Position numbers and translations under genes: made by a program
Shown: piece by piece, positions 59,874-64,000 of the stretch
Layout: each line of letters opens with the position of its first letter
How positions within the stretch are numbered: the stretch's first letter is position 1
Origin: Carallia brachiata
Taxonomy: Eukaryota > Streptophyta > Magnoliopsida > Malpighiales > Rhizophoraceae
Assembly: GCA_021464245.1 (NCBI GenBank)
Contig: JADCRB010000018.1
Coordinates: 2,089,261 to 2,153,260, forward strand
Direction of reading: 5' to 3'
DNA length: 64,000 nucleotides
The notes under the pieces: generated by a model
Seen by the model: only the letters and a program-made list of their open reading frames with translations
Databases searched by the model: none
Told to the model about the DNA's origin: nothing

Positions 59874-61183
59874 ATGGCTGACAGTCATGAAACTGATAAG
59901 AATATTGAAATGTGGAAAATCAAAAAGTTGATCAAGGCATTGGAGTCTGCAAGGGGTAATGGTACAAGCATGATCTCTCTTATAATGCCTCCTCGTGATC
60001 AGATATCTAGAGTCACAAAGATGCTCGGGGATGAATTTGGAACTGCTTCCAATATTAAGAGTAGAGTCAATCGTCAATCTGTCTTAGCTGCCATCACATC
60101 TGCTCAACAGAGGCTTAAGCTTTATAACAAGGTTCCTCCTAATGGGCTGGTGCTTTATACTGGAACAGTGGTTACTGAAGATGGCAAGGAAAAGAAGGTG
60201 ACTATTGATTTTGAGCCTTTTAAACCCATCAATGCATCTTTGTACCTCTGTGACAACAAATTTCATACCGAGGCACTGAATGAGCTCTTAGAATCTGATG
60301 ACAAGTTTGGTTTCATTGTCATGGATGGAAATGGTACTCTATTCGGCACTTTAAGTGGAAACACACGAGAAGTGCTTCATAAGTTTACTGTTGATTTACC
60401 TAAGAAACACGGAAGGGGAGGCCAGTCTGCCCTCCGTTTTGCTCGCCTTAGGATGGAAAAACGCCACAACTATGTAAGGAAGACTGCAGAGCTTGCCACC
60501 CAGTTCTTCATCAATCCTGCTACTAGTCAGCCCAATGTTGCAGGGCTCATATTAGCTGGTTCAGCTGACTTCAAAACTGAGCTGAGCCAGTCGGACATGT
60601 TTGATCCTCGCTTGCAAGCCAAGATATTGAATGTGGTTGATGTGTCCTATGGTGGAGAAAATGGTTTTAACCAAGCTATTGAGCTGTCAGCAGAAATCCT
60701 ATCAAATGTTAAGTTTATACAGGAAAAACGCTTGATTGGAAAGTACTTTGAGGAGATCAGCCAGGATACTGGTAAATATGTCTTTGGTGTTGACGATACT
60801 TTGGAGGCCTTGCGAAACGGTGCTGTGGAAACCCTTATTGTGTGGGAAAATCTAGATATTAATCGGTATGTGCTAAAAAACAGTGCAACAGGTGAAATTA
60901 TCATAAAGCACTTAAACAAAGAGCAAGAGGCTGATCAGAAAATTTTCGGGATCAGGCCACCTCTGCAGAGTTGGAGGTTCAGGAGAAGATGCCCTTGCTT
61001 GAATGGTTTGCCAACGAGTACAAGAGCTTTGGATGTACTCTTGAATTTGTCACAAATAAATCCCAAGAAGGATCACAATTTTGCCGAGGGTTTGGTGGAA
61101 TTGGAGGTATTCTTCGCTACCAGCTTGACTTGAGAGCTTTTGATGACTTGTCTGATGGAGATGTTTATGATGATTCTGATTAG
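59874..61183 (+). CDS. eRF1: Eukaryotic peptide chain release factor 1 (eRF1)
   Basis: Recognises all three stop codons in the ribosomal A site and triggers peptide release, with eRF3. Domain 1: [22 protein letters not shown] (TASNIKS stop-codon motif) and YLCDNKF (YxCxxxF). Domain 2: [17 protein letters not shown], with the universal GGQ that promotes peptidyl-tRNA hydrolysis. Domain 3 ends [14 protein letters not shown]...[13 protein letters not shown], then acidic [10 protein letters not shown]. Length (436 aa with one base restored) equals plant eRF1. One base is missing near 60938-60946 (CAGAAAATTTTCGG, a homopolymer); without it the frame runs to 61133 in a wrong frame. Since the rest is perfect and the leader intron is present (not a retrocopy), I favour a sequence error. 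ATG 59874 chosen by homology ([15 protein letters not shown]). Confidence 0.95.
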
Positions 61184-61640
61184 AACGTCTGGGTGCAGAC
61201 TGCTGTGAAAGCCAATAGCAAGTGATGAGTCATTGTGCCTGGCATTGCCAGAGTTTTTGACACGAATAATTTAAGATTCTGCTGCCTGATGTATCCTTGT
61301 TTAGCTATTTTCACTGTTTGATGTTTACTTGCATTGTTCAAGTAGGCCCCCTTTATCTTGTTCGCTGTCCTGTTCTTGCTCTCCCCAATTGTTTACGATT
61401 TCTTGTAACATTAGACACAGATCAATCTGGCCTGTGGAGAGTGTTTTACTGTATACCTGAACTTGCCATGCTTTAGTTGTTACCAATTACTTGGCAACTA
61501 GAAGTAATGGGATGCCGAATGTTATGCTAGTTATTCTACTATCATGTTCTGTGGTATGCTTGATGTTATTTGGTTGCTCAAACGGTTTGGCTGGGTATCA
61601 AACTTACGTGGCAGGCTTCGTTTACAGTCTAATTGTTTGT
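61184..61640 (+). other. eRF1 3' UTR and downstream
   Basis: T-rich sequence following the eRF1 stop. No other frame. Confidence 0.5.
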
Positions 61641-61787
61641 GTTCTTGGCCGTTGGCACTGAGTCAAGGATGACTTTTGAATCATTCAAGCTTTATATGGA
61701 CGGCATTGGCACCTATATAGCCTCTCTCAATGCCTGTGGGAATTTTTGCATTATTGGCCTGCTCTTCTTGGTCTTTCAGCAATGTCA

Positions 61788-61837
61788 GGGTCGGATAGCA
61801 ACATTGAGTGCTGGGTCGGATAGCAACATTGAGTGCT
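61788..61837. repeat. 25-bp tandem duplication
   Basis: Two perfect copies of GGGTCGGATAGCAACATTGAGTGCT. Confidence 0.92.
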
Positions 61838-61963
61838 GGACTTTGCAGCACTTCTGCTCTTCTAGTTGTATGAAGTGCTTGAATTGATATGTCATAGAGT
61901 ACTAACTCACAGGGACTGATTACATATACTAAATTGGTCTCAATTTGATTTGGTTTACACCAC

Positions 61964-62051
61964 GCCCGCGGCGCCCGCCCCACACCCCCGCCCCCTCTCT
62001 TCTCCGCCCCCCCCGCCCCCCCCCCCCCCCCCCCAAAAAAAAAAAGAAAAA
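61964..62051. repeat. C-rich tract followed by A run
   Basis: About 70 bases of nearly pure C with a few G/T interruptions, ending in C18, followed by an A-rich run. Very unlike the flanking DNA; probably a badly resolved low-complexity stretch. Confidence 0.8.
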
Positions 62052-63185
62052 TGAAACAACTCAGTTTTGCTTTCAAATTGTCTCGAGCCACTGAATGTGT
62101 TGTTAACTGACTGGAGACACCGATGCAATTAGCACGTCTTAACTAGTTCAGTGGCCCCCTAGTCGATACTACTAGAGATTATATCAACACCAAGAGCTGC
62201 AATTGAAGCAAGAAAATTTGCATTGTGGACAGATATATCCAATGGACTAGCTTAACTAACTAAAAATTCATAATTCAAGCTTTAGCACCATATTCACTAC
62301 TATTGTGCCACTTTGGAGTTTCTCTGAGCTCTCTTTTATTGTCTACTTTTCCTTCTTATTAGAAAGACTTAGAGCATTAATCCAAGAACCAAAGAAAATG
62401 AACAAAAAAATGGAGGTAAAGCTAGGAAGTTTGGTTAATCAAGAAAGAATTTTAAAAAATAAAATAAAAAAAAAAGCTGCGGTGATTTTTTGGTATTTTT
62501 GGGGCCTTATGGTAACAAAGTTTTGCACATATGATAGGCTTTAAGTGCAGGAAAGTTCGAAATTGACAGTTTCCAAAAATGTGAGTCAGTCAGTTCTCTC
62601 TGCATTATTGTGGCCAAATCACAGGAAGGAACGATCTTTCATGCATATCTGCCTGAATTCCATGGTGACGAAAATAAAAAACAGAAACGGTGAAACAAGA
62701 ACAATTTGTTTCCATTTAGAATGCGACGATGCTATACACTTTAAACACATTTCTGCTCCTGCACTTTTCGAAGAGAGTGATATGCAGGATATTATCGACA
62801 AAATAAGTTCTCATGAAACATTTATTCATAGATTGTGTACCGAAATAGCTGATCTAACTACAAAGTGATACTTGTAATGTGTAATCAGTATCTAGACAAA
62901 CTATTCACAAGAAATATGGTAAATAGCTGATCCGTCATTCTCCAACCAAATACGATAAGCAGCTCATCCATTGCTTAGTGACTCCAGTCTTCTGATGTCC
63001 GAGTCCATATCAAAGATGTTGAATATTTGGCCATCACAAAGAAATGCCTATCACGTCAAAACAATTTGGAGTGATCCCACAGCTTCCCAGCTATACTTAA
63101 GTTAGGCAAATGGGCATTCCTTTTGTATGAAACCAATTACAATTGTTGGTAGGGTAAACACTCCAATGAACCATTAGGAGTCGTT
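62052..63185. other. Intergenic, weak coding hint only
   Basis: A plus-strand open frame at 62545-62868 has somewhat protein-like composition but no recognisable motif and no start or splice evidence. Left unannotated as a gene. Confidence 0.35.
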
Positions 63186-63205
63186 CTAACACCCGATTTC
63201 TGAAC

Positions 63206-63420
63206 GATCTTCAGTAATTTTCATATCTATCAGATATAGCTTACACGTTTGCTGTGTGTGCATCCTTTTAGCTACCTGCTGCTTTGCTTGATGGTTAAAC
63301 AGCTGCCGCTGGCGTTGCTGTGACATTATCCACTGCTTCTGATTTTGTTCCAGCAGCAACAAGTGCTCTTGAAAGCTCATGGCATACAGGTACTGCAGCC
63401 CCAAAATTACTTATCGCAGT
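63206..63420 (-). CDS. Possible glutamine-rich exon of an unrecognised gene
   Basis: Minus-strand frame YLYAMSFQEHLLLLEQNQKQ, then WIMSQQRQRQLFNHQAKQQV and AKRMHTQQT, ending at 63189. A plausible acceptor (GGGGCTGCAG) lies just before it on the minus strand. Q-rich and helical, as in tails of plant transcriptional regulators, but I do not recognise the family, and no start codon or other exon is certain. Confidence 0.35.
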
Positions 63421-64000
63421 GAACTTATTTGAATTTCCTTGCCCTGTAGATTCTGTAAGGAAAAAAGTATAGATGATAAAACATATATATCCTACTGCAA
63501 TTTTCTTGGTGCCACAATAAAAGCAATGCATTTTTTTTAACATTTAGAGGAGATAACAAAAGAGGTAGTGAGAAACCTAAATTGGTAAGGAAGAAAGGAA
63601 AAGGCATTTCATTTGTTTGTCCTGCTTCTTTTGGCCAAGACTAATTCTTCTTGGTTTAGATTATTCTTGTTGACCTCTTGTTTTTGTTTTGCAAGCTAAC
63701 TATGGCAGATCTTTGATGTCCGCTGTTAAAACTCTTCAAAAAGCCATTTTTGGCTGTAAAGTACCATGAAGCATGTGAAAATGTGCTATACAAAGGCATC
63801 TCACTTTCATCTATGGGAGGGTGAGATTCTCAGGCTTAATGGCTTTTAACTTCACTAATACATTTCAAAGTCTTGAAGAATCGATAATAATACTTAATTA
63901 CGTCAAACAAACTTGTATCTTTGCATGTATTCAGCAATAAAAATAAAAGGTAAACACAGAAATAAAAAGTTAACATTTCAAAGCATATGTATAGAATAAT
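63421..64000. other. Window end, no gene seen
   Basis: AT-rich. May contain introns or upstream exons of the minus-strand Q-rich frame; nothing supported. Confidence 0.4.

Noticed and set aside
60084..60919. Antisense frames in eRF1
   Set aside because: Shadows of a confidently identified coding region.
61681..62091. Minus-strand frame containing a poly-glycine run
   Set aside because: Generated by the C-rich tract; no conserved sequence.
1..64000. tRNA, rRNA and CRISPR arrays
   Set aside because: None found. Tandem repeats present (39070, 55992, 61788) are contiguous duplications without spacers.

Overview
This is a plant nuclear genome window. The coding parts belong to plant families: a CYP81-type cytochrome P450, MED15 of Mediator, a P-class PPR protein, an RPS5-type NLR, a plant serine-rich small protein and eRF1. 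Introns are plant-like (GT-AG, T-rich acceptors). Intergenic DNA is very AT-rich and packed with transposon remains. It looks like a dicot, probably woody, but the sequence does not fix the species. No prokaryotic, organellar or CRISPR features were seen.

Layout. 1-3180: 3' two thirds of a CYP81-like P450 with one 2-kb intron. 3939-6539: an LTR retrotransposon (Copia) with both LTRs but only gag and protease left inside. 6540-7270: two copies of a SINE-like repeat. About 7680-11105: a decayed hAT element with a minus-strand transposase. 12791-13532: a hAT-type MITE with an exact 8-bp target duplication. 14745-15966: a two-exon MED15 fragment. 18234-27720: an almost complete MED15 gene with its own promoter and leader intron. 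27933-30332 and 32577-35153: two minus-strand Helitrons of one family, the second carrying RPA1-like (DUF223) remnants. 36005-37700: a second, internally deleted MED15 copy. 38490-43015: two remnants of a PPR gene, the first disrupted by tandem repeats and a Harbinger-like MITE. 43770-44995: exon-like coding blocks I do not recognise. 46225-48774: a CC-NBS-LRR gene broken by several small deletions. 52707-53385: an intact serine-rich protein gene. 58650-61640: eRF1 with a 5'-UTR intron. 63240-63420: a possible Q-rich exon on the minus strand.

The most informative points are these. (a) MED15 occurs three times in 23 kb, and the copies decay in complementary ways. The C-terminal end absent from the main copy survives in the deleted copy. 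The second copy also supplies the empty site that proves the Helitron 1 ends. (b) Reading frames of four unrelated genes (P450, MED15, NLR, eRF1) are each broken by single missing bases, several in or next to homopolymers. eRF1 is otherwise perfect and essential, so at least some of these look like assembly errors rather than true mutations. (c) Helitron 2 carries pieces of the RPA-like protein typical of plant Helitrons. I found no wholly new multigene system. The genes here are unrelated neighbours and do not form a pathway.
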